Shown: piece by piece, positions 27,807-38,287 of the stretch
Position numbering within the stretch: the stretch's first letter is position 1
Layout: each line of letters begins with the position of its first letter
Assembly (NCBI RefSeq): GCF_011617705.1
Contig: NZ_CP050154.1
Coordinates: 1,488,001-1,552,000, forward strand
DNA: 64,000 nucleotides
Reading direction: 5' to 3'
From: Brevibacterium limosum
GTDB taxonomy: Bacteria > Actinomycetota > Actinomycetes > Actinomycetales > Brevibacteriaceae
The notes under the pieces: model-generated
The model's database searches: none
What the model saw: only the letters and a program-made list of their open reading frames with translations
Told to the model about the DNA's origin: nothing
Program-made: the position numbers and the translations under genes

Positions 27807-28214
27807 ATGAGTCAGGCGGTCCCCTTCATCACCTTTCAGCCCAGTCGCGGCCAGAGCGCGGGCGACGCCATGAAGACCTACCTCGAGCTCTTCACAGATG
27901 GGCGAGTGATCCTCGACAACCGATACGGTCCCGATGGACCTGGGGCAGAGGGAACGGTCATCATGTCCGAGATCGAGATCGCCGGCCAGAGACTGCGATT
28001 CAGCGACAGCTTCGTCGCACACGAGTGGGACATCACTCCCGGTGTCTCTCTCATGGTCGACTGCGAATCGAGCGAGGAACTCGAACGCCTCTTCACCGCG
28101 CTGAGCGTGCAGGGGACTGTGTACATGCCGCTCGATGACTACGGATTCGGGCCATTCGGCTGGGTGGGCGACCGCTTCGGCCTCACCTGGCAGCTGGGCC
28201 TGGCGTCGGCCTAG
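27807..28214 (+). CDS. VOC superfamily protein, PhnB-like
   Basis: The 135-residue protein has the beta-alpha-beta-beta-beta layout of the PhnB/3-demethylubiquinone-methyltransferase-like group of vicinal oxygen chelate proteins: AMKTYLELFTDGRVILDNRY near the start, a middle strand GQRLRFSDS, and the C-terminal DDYGFGPFGWVGDRFGLTWQL, a strong group signature. Ligand and reaction are unknown. It is inserted between the clgR unit and recA, with its own leaderless promoter. Confidence 0.8.
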   Translation: MSQAVPFITFQPSRGQSAGDAMKTYLELFTDGRVILDNRYGPDGPGAEGTVIMSEIEIAGQRLRFSDSFVAHEWDITPGVSLMVDCESSEELERLFTALSVQGTVYMPLDDYGFGPFGWVGDRFGLTWQLGLASA

Positions 28215-28249
28215 TCTCCGCAGAGACACGCGACACACCCGAATATATA

Positions 28250-28277
28250 GAACACCTGTTCCCATGTGGGTTATCCT
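28250..28277 (+). promoter_or_regulatory. recA SOS box (LexA site) overlapping a promoter
   Basis: GAACACCTGTTC (28250-28261) fits the actinobacterial LexA site GAAC-N4-GTTC. A TATCCT -10 lies at 28272-28277, so the box covers the expected -35 region. A second possible -10, TAGCCT (28365-28370), would give a LexA-independent transcript with a short leader and a GAGGAG ribosome site. Confidence 0.75.
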
Positions 28278-28405
28278 GGTGAGGAATCACGGGACCTGTG
28301 ACCATGAGTGGCTGGTTATCCACGGGGGAATCGCCTCCTCTGTCGTTATGTCAGTGCCATCTTCTAGCCTTGGTCTCAACGGAAAAGCAACGAAGAGGAG
28401 ACGTC

Positions 28406-29497
28406 ATGGCACGTACACCCAAGAACCTCCAGGTTCCCACCGGCGGAGACAAGTCGAAGGCGCTCGACGCCGCGCTGGGTCAGATCGATCGCAACTACGG
28501 CAAGGGCGCGATCATGCGCCTCGGCGACAGTGTTCGTGAGCCCATCGCCTCCATCCCGACGGGTTCGGTCGCTCTCGACATCGCTCTGGGCATCGGCGGT
28601 CTGCCGCGCGGCCGCGTCGTCGAGATCTACGGTCCGGAATCCTCCGGTAAGACGACCGTGGCTCTCCACGCCGTGGCGAATGCTCAGAAGGCCGGCGGAA
28701 TCGCTGCCTTCATCGATGCCGAGCACGCCCTCGACCCCGAGTATGCGAAGAAGCTCGGCGTCGACACCGACCAGCTCCTCGTCTCCCAGCCGGACACGGG
28801 TGAGCAGGCGCTCGAGATCGCCGATATGCTCATCCGCTCCGGAGCCCTCGACATCATCGTCATCGACTCCGTCGCAGCCCTCGTGCCCAAGGCTGAGATC
28901 GAAGGCGAGATGGGTGACAGCCACGTCGGTCTCCAGGCTCGCCTGATGTCGCAGGCTCTGCGTAAGATCACCGGTGCCCTCGCGCAGTCGAAGACCACCG
29001 CGATCTTCATCAACCAGCTCCGTGAGAAGGTCGGAGTCTTCTTCGGTTCGCCGGAGACCACCTCGGGCGGTAAGGCACTGAAGTTCTACGCCTCCGTGCG
29101 CATCGACGTCCGCCGCATCGAGACCCTCAAGGAAGGTCAGGACGCGGTCGGCAACCGGACCCGGGCGAAGATCGTGAAGAACAAGATCGCTCCGCCGTTC
29201 AAGCAGGCCGAGTTCGACATCCTCTACGGTCACGGCATCTCCCGCGAGGGCAGCCTCATCGATATGGGCGTCGACAACGGCATCGTGCGCAAGTCCGGCT
29301 CCTGGTTCACCTATGACGGCGACCAGCTGGGTCAGGGCAAGGAGAACGTCCGCAACTTCCTCCGCGACAACCCGGGCCTGGCCGAAGAGATCGAGCTGAA
29401 GATCAAGCACAAGCTGGGCCTGATCCAGGTCGACGAACCGGAGGAAGACGCCGAGGCGGCCGGAGAAGCACAGACGGATGACGTCGAAGTCTCCTGA
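28406..29497 (+). CDS. recA: Recombinase RecA
   Basis: RecA forms filaments on single-stranded DNA, drives strand exchange and triggers LexA self-cleavage. The 363-residue product has Walker [10 protein letters not shown] near residue 75, the [12 protein letters not shown] strand (here [14 protein letters not shown]) near 150, the [20 protein letters not shown]2 region near 205-222, and an acidic tail [21 protein letters not shown] 28406 follows GAGGAG by 7 bases; an earlier in-frame start would add non-conserved residues. Its end overlaps recX by 20 bases. No intein is present. Confidence 0.97.
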   Translation: MARTPKNLQVPTGGDKSKALDAALGQIDRNYGKGAIMRLGDSVREPIASIPTGSVALDIALGIGGLPRGRVVEIYGPESSGKTTVALHAVANAQKAGGIAAFIDAEHALDPEYAKKLGVDTDQLLVSQPDTGEQALEIADMLIRSGALDIIVIDSVAALVPKAEIEGEMGDSHVGLQARLMSQALRKITGALAQSKTTAIFINQLREKVGVFFGSPETTSGGKALKFYASVRIDVRRIETLKEGQDAVGNRTRAKIVKNKIAPPFKQAEFDILYGHGISREGSLIDMGVDNGIVRKSGSWFTYDGDQLGQGKENVRNFLRDNPGLAEEIELKIKHKLGLIQVDEPEEDAEAAGEAQTDDVEVS

Positions 29498-30392
29498 CGC
29501 TCCTTCGGCAGACGATGGGTTGACCAGCATCGAGTCCACCGCATCGACAGCCGAGGTCAGTGCGGGGGACTCAGGCCAGAGTGGCTCGTCTCAGACCGAG
29601 ACGCTCTCGCAGCTGCGCAGTGCGATCTCGGAGATCGACCAACGCCATGCCGAGGGAGAGGCCGGATTCTTCGCCGGTCTCTCCGGAGTCGATGACGACG
29701 ACGTCGCTGATCGTGCCCGTTCGGGAACGGGCACGACCTCCCGACGGAAGAAGAAGACGAAGAGTGGGAAACGTCCGCGATCGGAATCCGACAACGGATG
29801 GGTCGAAGGCGGTACCGGCTCAACTCCGGACTTCGTCGACGCCCCGGACTTCCTCGCCTCGGACGACTCTGGACCGGATTTCGCCGCCGGACCCGGGCTG
29901 AGCTTCGAGGACGAAGACGACGCCCCCGACTTCGACGCGGACTACGCACAGGCGAAGAAGACGGCGATGAACATGCTCGCCATGCGCGATCACTCCAGCG
30001 ACGAACTGCGCAAGAAACTCCTCAAACGCGACCTCATGCCCGAGGCGATCGACGTCCTCATCGAGAAGCTGCAGAACTCGCGCCTGCTCAACGACGAAGA
30101 GTTCGCTCACCGCTTCGCACGGGCACAGCGGGAGAACCGCAAGCTCTCCCGCTCCGTGCTCAAACGAGAACTGAGCAGAAAGGGCATCAGCCCCGAACTG
30201 GCCTCCGAAGCCGTGGCCGACATCGACGGTGAGGAAGAGCTCGCCCGCGAAGTGGCCGAGAAGAAAGCCGCCTCCACCCGCCGACTCGACTATGCGGTGC
30301 GAGAGCGCCGAATCCTCGGCATGCTCGCCCGCCGCGGCTTCCCCTCGGCGATCTGCATCAAGGTCACACGGGACGTGCTCGCCGAAGACTGA
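29478..30392 (+). CDS. recX: RecX recombination regulator with long N-terminal extension
   Basis: RecX limits RecA filament growth. The last 150 or so residues (from about 155, [20 protein letters not shown]) contain the three-helix RecX repeats, including [20 protein letters not shown] and a second ELARE...[11 protein letters not shown] repeat. The first 150 residues are an unusual acidic, Ser/Asp-rich extension with a basic patch ([17 protein letters not shown]), likely disordered; the family is usually about 150-170 residues. The start overlaps recA, and no internal start with a clear ribosome site was seen, but a shorter form cannot be excluded. Confidence 0.85.
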   Translation: MTSKSPDAPSADDGLTSIESTASTAEVSAGDSGQSGSSQTETLSQLRSAISEIDQRHAEGEAGFFAGLSGVDDDDVADRARSGTGTTSRRKKKTKSGKRPRSESDNGWVEGGTGSTPDFVDAPDFLASDDSGPDFAAGPGLSFEDEDDAPDFDADYAQAKKTAMNMLAMRDHSSDELRKKLLKRDLMPEAIDVLIEKLQNSRLLNDEEFAHRFARAQRENRKLSRSVLKRELSRKGISPELASEAVADIDGEEELAREVAEKKAASTRRLDYAVRERRILGMLARRGFPSAICIKVTRDVLAED

Positions 30393-30412
30393 AACGGCAC
30401 CTGCAGAACGGC

Positions 30413-30418
30413 TAGAAT
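30413..30418 (+). promoter_or_regulatory. -10 element (TAGAAT) for miaB
   Basis: TAGAAT ends 9 bases before ATG 30428, consistent with a leaderless or near-leaderless mRNA. Confidence 0.5.
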
Positions 30419-30427
30419 GGGTGCGCC

Positions 30428-31924
30428 ATGACTGAACTGATTGAATCCCCGACGACATCCGCAACCACCCCTCGCAGCTACGAGGTCAAGACCTACGGAT
30501 GTCAGATGAACGTGCACGACTCCGAGCGCCTGTCCGGACTGCTCGACGATGCCGGCTACGTTCAGGCGAACACCGACGACCAAGCCGACGTCGTCGTCTT
30601 CAACACCTGCGCCGTGCGCGAAAACGCCGACAACCGTCTCTACGGCAACCTCGGCCAGCTCGCGAGGGTCAAAGAGAACCACCCCGGACTCCAGATCGCC
30701 GTCGGCGGATGCATGGCACAGAAGGACCGCGACACCATCGTGAAGAAGGCCCCCTGGGTCGACGTGGTCTTCGGCACCCACAACATGGGCTCTCTGCCGG
30801 CACTGCTCGAACGCGCCCGCCACAACGAGGAAGCCCAGGTCGAGATCCTCGAAAGCCTCGACGTCTTCCCGTCCACCCTGCCCAGCCGCCGCGACTCCCA
30901 GCACTCCGGTTGGGTCTCGATCTCGGTCGGCTGCAACAACACCTGCACCTTCTGCATCGTGCCCAGCCTGCGCGGCAAAGAGAAGGACCGCCGCCCCGGC
31001 GACATCCTCGCCGAGGTCGAAGCGCTCGTCGCCGACGGAGTCGTCGAAGTCACCCTGCTCGGCCAGAACGTCAACTCCTACGGTGCCGAATTCCGTGATA
31101 AGGGCGCATTCGCGAAACTGCTGCGCGCCGTGGGCAACGTGGAAGGAATCGAACGGGTCCGCTTCACCAGCCCGCACCCGGCCGCATTCTCCGATGACGT
31201 CATCGACGCTATGGCTGAGACCCCGACCGTGATGCCGCAGCTGCACATGCCGCTGCAGTCCGGTTCCGACACGATCCTCAAATCCATGCGCCGCTCCTAC
31301 CGGACCAAGCGGTTCATGAACATCCTCGACACCGTGCGCGAGCGCATCCCACACGCGGCCATCACCACCGACATCATCGTCGGCTTCCCCGGCGAGACCG
31401 AAGAGGACTTCCAGGGCACGATGGACATCGTCCGCCGGGCCCGATTCTCCCAGGCCTTCACCTTCCAATACTCCATTCGCCCCGGCACACCCGCGGCGAC
31501 GATGGACAACCAGGTGCCGAAGGACGTGGTGCAGGAACGATTCGAACGACTCACCGCGCTGCAGGACGAGATCTCCTGGGACGAGAACAGAGCACAGATC
31601 GGCCGTGAGGTCGAGGTGCTCGTGACCAAGCTGCCCCACGACGATTCCCCACGCCTGAGCGGCCGTGCCGAAGACAACCGCCTCGTCCACGTCGGAATCC
31701 CCGAAGGCACCCAGAAGCCGCGACCCGGCGACTTCGTCACCGCCAGCGTCACCGAGGCGAAGCCCTACTTCCTCCTCGCCGATTCGGGATTCTCCGTGCG
31801 CCCGTCCCGCGCCGGCGACGCATACGACCGGGCACAGGCTGACACCTGCGGCGCACCGAGCCCCGGCCAGGGTTCGGCAGGCGCCACGAACCTCGGCATG
31901 CCGACCATCCGCCCCCGCGGCTGA
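30428..31924 (+). CDS. miaB: tRNA-2-methylthio-N6-dimethylallyladenosine synthase
   Basis: MiaB adds a methylthio group to i6A37 of tRNAs reading U-starting codons. The 498-residue enzyme has the MTTase N-terminal cluster cysteines (YGCQMN, NTCAVRE, GGCMAQ), the radical-SAM motif [16 protein letters not shown] near residue 173 with its CxxxCxxC, and a C-terminal TRAM domain (about 375-450). It is followed by a proline/alanine-rich tail. Two bases separate it from the next gene, and miaA, which makes the i6A substrate, follows one gene later. Confidence 0.95.
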   Translation: MTELIESPTTSATTPRSYEVKTYGCQMNVHDSERLSGLLDDAGYVQANTDDQADVVVFNTCAVRENADNRLYGNLGQLARVKENHPGLQIAVGGCMAQKDRDTIVKKAPWVDVVFGTHNMGSLPALLERARHNEEAQVEILESLDVFPSTLPSRRDSQHSGWVSISVGCNNTCTFCIVPSLRGKEKDRRPGDILAEVEALVADGVVEVTLLGQNVNSYGAEFRDKGAFAKLLRAVGNVEGIERVRFTSPHPAAFSDDVIDAMAETPTVMPQLHMPLQSGSDTILKSMRRSYRTKRFMNILDTVRERIPHAAITTDIIVGFPGETEEDFQGTMDIVRRARFSQAFTFQYSIRPGTPAATMDNQVPKDVVQERFERLTALQDEISWDENRAQIGREVEVLVTKLPHDDSPRLSGRAEDNRLVHVGIPEGTQKPRPGDFVTASVTEAKPYFLLADSGFSVRPSRAGDAYDRAQADTCGAPSPGQGSAGATNLGMPTIRPRG

Positions 31925-31925
31925 G

Positions 31926-32591
31926 ATGGGTGCCTTTGCCATCATCCCGGCAGCCCCCGTGCTGCTCGACGACATCGACCTCAGCGAGACCGCCAGGACG
32001 GTCGACCTGCGGACCGCCATCCGCGAGACCTTGAGGACGCAGACCGGTTGGGCTCTGCCGATCGAGACTCTGCCGCCGGTGGCCGGGCTGGGCGGCTGGG
32101 GAATCGACCGTGGAGTCGACACTCGAACCGGTCAGCTGCTGTCCGGGAACGAATGGGTCGAGACCGTTGAGGCCCTGACGTCGGAAGAACGTCAGTTCGC
32201 CGAGGCGGCCGACTCCGCCGTCATCGTCGCTATTCTTCACGCTCACGCCGCCGACGTCGAAATCGGTCCGCTCGGTTCGAGTGAGAATCTTCTGCTGCCC
32301 ATCGACCTGTCGGGAGCAGCTACAGAAGACGCCCCCTTGGCTCCGATCGACGGCGCTGCGGAATTCGACACCGCAGTCATCGAGACACTCACCTCCGGGA
32401 CGACCATGGAGACGAAGAGACTGCTCGAACTCTGTGATCACGCGGAGACCGTGGCCGCCAGCCTCAGTGTGCTTGCCGCCGGGATCCGCCACATCGTCGA
32501 CCAAGGTGCTCGTGTCTCGACGCTGCAGCCGGTCGTCGACGAATCCGTTCACGAAGTGCATACTCTCTGCGGCACCGGACAGTGGGCGTGA
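31926..32591 (+). CDS. Conserved hypothetical protein, extradiol-dioxygenase-III-like, between miaB and miaA
   Basis: The 221-residue protein begins GAFAIIPAAPVLLDDID and contains SAVIVAILHAHAADVEIGPL near residue 98. Proteins at this locus in other actinobacteria are annotated as class III extradiol dioxygenase subunit B-like, but the metal-binding histidines of true dioxygenases are not clearly present, so enzymatic activity is doubtful. ATG 31926 lies one base after the miaB stop codon, and miaA starts six bases after its end, so it belongs to the tRNA-modification operon. Confidence 0.7.
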   Translation: MGAFAIIPAAPVLLDDIDLSETARTVDLRTAIRETLRTQTGWALPIETLPPVAGLGGWGIDRGVDTRTGQLLSGNEWVETVEALTSEERQFAEAADSAVIVAILHAHAADVEIGPLGSSENLLLPIDLSGAATEDAPLAPIDGAAEFDTAVIETLTSGTTMETKRLLELCDHAETVAASLSVLAAGIRHIVDQGARVSTLQPVVDESVHEVHTLCGTGQWA

Positions 32592-32597
32592 TCGCTC

Positions 32598-33566
32598 ATG
32601 GCTGAGGGGCAGTCGCCGACTCCGAACGGCATATCGATGCAGCCGGGCGAGCGGTCGACGCCTCCGATCATCACCGTGGTCGGAGCTACCGCCACCGGGA
32701 AGTCGGATCTCGCGCTGGATCTGGCCGGCCGCCTCGGCGGGGAGATCATCAACACGGATTCGATGCAGTTCTACCGGGGGATGGACATCGGCACTGCGAA
32801 GCTGCCGGTCGAGGAACGGCGGGGGATTGCGCACCACCTCATCGACGTCCTCGACGTCACCGAAGAGGCGAACGTCCAAGACTTTCAGGCACGTGCGCGA
32901 ACGGCGATCGCGGACATCCGAGGGCGCGGACTGCGGCCGATCCTCGTCGGCGGATCAGGACTCTACGTCCGCGCCGCCGTCGACCATATGGAGTTCCCGG
33001 GAACCGATCCCGAGGTGCGAGCCCGGCTCGAGGCAGAGGCCGCGAGGGACCGTTGGGGTCTGCACCGGAAGCTGCGGGAACTCGACCCGAAAGCGGCCGC
33101 GAAGATCACCGTCAATGACCAACGACGCATCGCCCGAGCGCTCGAAGTCATCGAACTCACGGGGCGACCCTTCAGCGCTCAGCTGCCGGACTATCAGGAG
33201 ATCGAACCGACCATCCACATCGGTCTGAGCATGGACCGGCCCGTACTCCATCAGCGGATCGCCACACGCGTCGAACTCATGTGGGACCAAGGCTGGGTCG
33301 ATGAAGTGCGTTGCCTGCTCGACGCAGGGCTGGCCGAAGGAAAGACCGCGTCGCGCGCCATCGGATACGCACAGATCCAACGCCACCTGACCGGAGAGCT
33401 CACCGCCGCCGAGGCGAAGGAAGAGACGGCGATCCGCACCCGGCAGTTCGCACGCCGACAGGACACGTGGTTCCGTCGTGACCCGCGCATCAACTGGATC
33501 GACGGAAGCGCCGCAGACGCCGAGCAGAATCTGATGCATGCGCTCGACCTGCTCGCCGAGTCCTGA
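32598..33566 (+). CDS. miaA: tRNA dimethylallyltransferase
   Basis: MiaA transfers dimethylallyl to N6 of A37 in tRNA. The 322-residue product has the P-loop VVGATATGKSDLALDLA near residue 28, NTDSMQFYRGMDIGTAK near 54, and LVGGSGLYVRAAVD near 115, all family hallmarks, plus a C-terminal RQFARRQDTWFRRD near 290. It is 6 bases downstream of the small gene above. In related genomes dapF usually follows directly; here a 4.6-kb catabolic module intervenes. Confidence 0.95.
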   Translation: MAEGQSPTPNGISMQPGERSTPPIITVVGATATGKSDLALDLAGRLGGEIINTDSMQFYRGMDIGTAKLPVEERRGIAHHLIDVLDVTEEANVQDFQARARTAIADIRGRGLRPILVGGSGLYVRAAVDHMEFPGTDPEVRARLEAEAARDRWGLHRKLRELDPKAAAKITVNDQRRIARALEVIELTGRPFSAQLPDYQEIEPTIHIGLSMDRPVLHQRIATRVELMWDQGWVDEVRCLLDAGLAEGKTASRAIGYAQIQRHLTGELTAAEAKEETAIRTRQFARRQDTWFRRDPRINWIDGSAADAEQNLMHALDLLAES

Positions 33567-33657
33567 GCGATGGCCGAGGTCTGAAGCCGAGCAGTGGACA
33601 GGCCAGGGCGGGTGCGGGGACACGTAATCAGCGGGGGCTGTCTCCGAAAGGCGCAGG

Positions 33658-35016
33658 CTACCCGACGGCGGCCGGAGGCTGGTCGCGAACCCGCGGGCGA
33701 CTGTTTGCCTCGACGTCGATTCCGCGCATGCCCAGGAGCACGACCGAAGCCAAGAGGAGCACCGCTCCGACGAATATGTAGATGGCTTGAGGACTCCATC
33801 CGCCGTCCAGCATCGCACCGGTCGCCGTCGGTGCGATGATGGCGCCGAACCGCCCGATTCCGATGCCCCAACCCGCGCCGGTCGAGCGCAGTGTCGATGA
33901 GTACGACTGCGGCGTCAGCACATAGAGTCCGGCGATGCAGCCGTTGATCGACATACCGACGAGCACACCGAAGACCACGACGACTGCGACCCACTGCGCC
34001 ATGAAGATGAAGATCGCCATGAGCACAGCAGCCACCACGGAGAACGTCATGAGCACGGATCGGGTGGACCAGCGTGAGGTGAAGAGGCCGAAGACCACCG
34101 AACCGATGGCTCCGCCCAAGGTGAGACCGACGGTGACGATCATCGACAGGGTGTCGGTCAGGCCGGTTTCGTGCATCAGCCGCGGTGTCCACGAATTCAC
34201 GAAGTAGAACCCGAACATGATGATGAAGAACGTCGTCCAGACGACGAAGGTGACGCGACGATTCCGGCGATTGAACAGCGCCGTGATCCCGGTGCCGACG
34301 TCCGAATCTCCGGCTGATGCGGGCCCCCTCGCGTCGATATCGACCGGCCCGTCGAAGCCGAGCCTGCCGGCGATGGCCTCGAGCCTGGTCTGCGAATCGT
34401 GCGGCTTCCTGTTGTAGAGGAACGATGGGGACTCCGGCACCAAGAAGACGACGAGCAGGAGTGAGAAGACGGCCAGCGCACCGCCGAGGACGAACACCGA
34501 CCGCCAGCCGGAATTCGCGATGAGTGCGACCATGACGGATCCTCCGACAGCCGCACCGATTCCGTATCCCGCAGCATAGATGCTGATGACCAGTCCGCGA
34601 CGCTTGCGCGACGAGTATTCGGCCGAGATGACGTTGGTGGCGACCAGAATGCCTCCGATGCCCAGGCCGGTGACGATGCGCCACAGGCCGAGCTGATTCG
34701 CCGACGTCGCGGTCGCGGACATGAAGAGGCCGATCGCATTGACGATGATGGCGATCATGATCATGTTTCTGCGCCCGATCCGGTCTGCCACCGGGCCGAG
34801 GACCAGAGCACCGACGGCCATACCGAAGAGCGCTGCACTCATGACCAGGCCGAGGGCCGTCCCGGAGAGCCCGAATTCCTCAGTCACCTGGTTGGAGGAA
34901 AAGGAGATGGCCAGGACGTCGTAGCCGTCAAGGGCGTTGAGGAATGTGCAGATCACGACGATCAGCCATTGGTAGAAGGACATCGGCGAGTTGTCGATGC
35001 GGGTACGTAGATCCAC
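33658..35016 (-). CDS. MFS transporter, aromatic acid:proton symporter (AAHS) family
   Basis: The 452-residue protein has 12 membrane segments and AAHS marks: the first-helix acid signature FLNALDGYDVLAISF near residue 26 (DGYD), the A-motif-like GPVADRIGRRN in loop 2-3, and SYSSTLRSTGAGWGIGIGRF near 370. Relatives import 4-hydroxybenzoate, vanillate or similar acids. The GTG start has GGAGA upstream. It is divergent from the metF-ligM pair across a region with three CCTATG half-sites, so transporter and demethylase are probably controlled together. Confidence 0.88.
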   Translation of the reverse strand: MDLRTRIDNSPMSFYQWLIVVICTFLNALDGYDVLAISFSSNQVTEEFGLSGTALGLVMSAALFGMAVGALVLGPVADRIGRRNMIMIAIIVNAIGLFMSATATSANQLGLWRIVTGLGIGGILVATNVISAEYSSRKRRGLVISIYAAGYGIGAAVGGSVMVALIANSGWRSVFVLGGALAVFSLLLVVFLVPESPSFLYNRKPHDSQTRLEAIAGRLGFDGPVDIDARGPASAGDSDVGTGITALFNRRNRRVTFVVWTTFFIIMFGFYFVNSWTPRLMHETGLTDTLSMIVTVGLTLGGAIGSVVFGLFTSRWSTRSVLMTFSVVAAVLMAIFIFMAQWVAVVVVFGVLVGMSINGCIAGLYVLTPQSYSSTLRSTGAGWGIGIGRFGAIIAPTATGAMLDGGWSPQAIYIFVGAVLLLASVVLLGMRGIDVEANSRPRVRDQPPAAVG

Positions 35017-35196
35017 GAGCAGTCTCCGTCTTTGTGAGGCCTGGTGAAGAGCAGGAACGTCGCTCCGATGCGACTTCCCTATGCAGAGTCCCTATTGAGA
35101 TAGTGAAAGCGGGTTGCCGGTCACGCTAGCAGAGCCCGGGTCCCAGGGCAATGGTTCGCCGGCGGAGTTCGCGCCGATGGAGCGAATTCACAATCA

Positions 35197-35230
35197 CCTA
35201 TGGACATAGGCAAATACCTATGTTTATAGT
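35197..35230. promoter_or_regulatory. Three-half-site operator and promoter in the divergent catabolic control region
   Basis: CCTATG (35197-35202), CATAGG (35205-35210) and CCTATG (35217-35222) form two overlapping inverted repeats with spacers of 2 and 6 bases. They cover a -35-like TGGACA (35201-35206); the -10 TATAGT is at 35225-35230. This placement suits a repressor, plausibly the PadR protein at 37660. Confidence 0.6.
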
Positions 35231-35256
35231 GATTCACGGAACCCATGGAAGTGTTC

Positions 35257-36123
35257 ATGAAAGGCGGCCCCGTGGTCACAGCAACCGGAACCCAGATCGT
35301 CGACGACTATTCCCTCGAAATGACGGGCAAGGATGTCGGAAAGCTGCGTGACGCTGCTCATGCCATTCCCCCAGGCACACGCATCAACGTCACCTTCCTC
35401 GGCAACGAGGACCTGCGGATGCGGGTCGAAGCTGCGGAAGCGGTCCGCGAGCTGGGCTTCGTGCCGGTGCCGCACATCTCCGCTCGCCGGCTGAAGTCCC
35501 AGACCGAACTGGAAGACTTCCTCGGAGAACTTCAGCAGGTCGGTGCTTCGGAGCATGTATTCGTCATCGGGGGAGACCCGAGGGAAGCGGAAGGACCCTA
35601 CGCCGATTCGCTGTCGGTCATCGACACCGGACTGCTGCCGAACTTTGGAGTGACCGAGGTCGGCATCGCCGGATACCCGGAAGGCCACCCCGATATCGCA
35701 ACGAGCGACCTGTGGTCTCATCTGGAAGCAAAGACTCAGTCCCTGAAAGACCAGGGACTCGAACGTGTGGTCCTCACCCAGTTCGCTTTCGATGCCGATC
35801 GGGTCAGCGAATGGGTCAAGGAGACCCGGGAGCATGGAATCGACTCCCTCGTCCGCATCGGAACTCCCGGCCCTGCCGGAATCAAGCGGCTGCTCGGATA
35901 TGCGGGCCGATTCGGTGTCGGGACGAGCGCCTCGATCGTCAAGAAGTACGGTTTCTCGCTCACCAATCTTCTCGGCACTGCCGGTCCCGGCAAGTTCCTC
36001 ACCGAGCTGGCTGACGACATCGACCCTGGTTCGAAGAGCGACGATGTCAAGGTGCATTTCTACACCTTCGGCGGTCTGCTCAACACGGCACAATGGGTCA
36101 GCGACTTCTCGGCCGGACGCTGA
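35257..36123 (+). CDS. Methylenetetrahydrofolate reductase family protein
   Basis: The product (288 residues from ATG 35257, 292 from ATG 35245) is a MetF-type TIM-barrel flavoprotein: RINVTFLGNEDLRMRVEAAE near the start, FVPVPHISARRL near 60, HVFVIGGDPREAEGPY near 95, VGIAGYPEGHPDI near 130, and VVLTQFAFDADRVSEW near 165, all close to MTHFR motifs. Next to a THF-dependent demethylase its job is likely to oxidise 5-methyl-THF back to 5,10-methylene-THF rather than to serve methionine synthesis. ATG 35257 has GGAAG five bases upstream and is preferred. The ligM-like gene follows after 59 bases. Confidence 0.83.
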   Translation: MKGGPVVTATGTQIVDDYSLEMTGKDVGKLRDAAHAIPPGTRINVTFLGNEDLRMRVEAAEAVRELGFVPVPHISARRLKSQTELEDFLGELQQVGASEHVFVIGGDPREAEGPYADSLSVIDTGLLPNFGVTEVGIAGYPEGHPDIATSDLWSHLEAKTQSLKDQGLERVVLTQFAFDADRVSEWVKETREHGIDSLVRIGTPGPAGIKRLLGYAGRFGVGTSASIVKKYGFSLTNLLGTAGPGKFLTELADDIDPGSKSDDVKVHFYTFGGLLNTAQWVSDFSAGR

Positions 36124-36131
36124 AGACATGA

Positions 36132-37586
<1,455 letters not shown>

Positions 37587-37601
37587 CACCGCTATCCTGA
37601 A

Positions 37602-37627
37602 AGGGCCCGGACTTCGGTCCGGGCCCT
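37602..37627 (+). terminator. Terminator after the ligM-like gene
   Basis: An 11-bp perfect stem (AGGGCCCGGAC at 37602-37612 with 37617-37627) closes a TTCG tetraloop and is followed by CTT. The PadR gene therefore probably has its own promoter or is expressed by read-through. Confidence 0.75.
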
Positions 37628-37659
37628 CTTGGCGTTCGACTTTAGGGAGACCCAGACCA

Positions 37660-38241
37660 ATGAGCCTACGCAGTGCTCTCCTCGTGCTCTTGCGGATTGC
37701 ACCGATGTCCGGCTACGAGCTGCAGAAGCAGTTCTCGCACTCCGTGGGGTACGTCTGGCATGCTCCCGACTCCCAGATCTATCCCGAGCTGAGGAAGATG
37801 GCCGCGGAGGGACTCGTCGAGCCCGAAGAGCAGACGCGGGGGAGCGTGGCCACCAGACGGGTGTATCACGTGACAGACGCGGGCGAGGAGAGCTTCGCCG
37901 AATGGATGCGCACTCCGCTGAAGTATCAGCGCACACGAGACGCCGCGCATCTCAAAGCCTCGTACCTGGAGTCAGCCGATCACGACACCCGAATCGCCTT
38001 CCTGGGCGATCACATCGCTCATTGGACGTCTGAACTGAAGTGCTGGGAAGACGAAATCGAGAAGATCGACACACTGACCACGCCCATGCTCAACCGGCGT
38101 TTGGAAGTGACCCGCCCCGAGGACCGAGAGAAGACGATCGCCTTCAAACGGTTCGCCTATGAGGGATTGGCCGAGAAGGCACGAACCGAGATCGCCTGGG
38201 CGAAGAAGGGCCTCGAGCTGGCGAAGAGGTTCGGTCCCTGA
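37660..38241 (+). CDS. PadR-family transcriptional regulator
   Basis: The 193-residue protein has an N-terminal winged helix (MSLRSALLVLLRIAPMSGYE, with YPELRKMAAEGLVEPEE as recognition helix and GSVATRRVYHVTDAGEE as wing) and a C-terminal helical dimer domain, the PadR-s2/Vir_act_alpha_C form. PadR proteins sense phenolic acids and repress their degradation genes, so this is the likely switch for the module to its left. AGGGAGA lies ahead of ATG 37660. It follows a terminator, separating it from the ligM-like gene. Confidence 0.87.
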   Translation: MSLRSALLVLLRIAPMSGYELQKQFSHSVGYVWHAPDSQIYPELRKMAAEGLVEPEEQTRGSVATRRVYHVTDAGEESFAEWMRTPLKYQRTRDAAHLKASYLESADHDTRIAFLGDHIAHWTSELKCWEDEIEKIDTLTTPMLNRRLEVTRPEDREKTIAFKRFAYEGLAEKARTEIAWAKKGLELAKRFGP

Positions 38242-38275
38242 CCAGAGACTGTATCGAGCCACCGGCGCCCACCGA

Positions 38276-38281
38276 TAGGAT
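38276..38281 (+). promoter_or_regulatory. -10 element (TAGGAT) for leaderless dapF transcript
   Basis: TAGGAT ends 6 bases before ATG 38288. Confidence 0.55.
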
Positions 38282-38287
38282 GGAGTC

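Noticed and set aside
35245..35256. ATG 35245 as the start of the methylene-THF reductase gene
   Set aside because: It is possible, but has no ribosome site, whereas ATG 35257 has GGAAG five bases upstream; kept only as an alternative.
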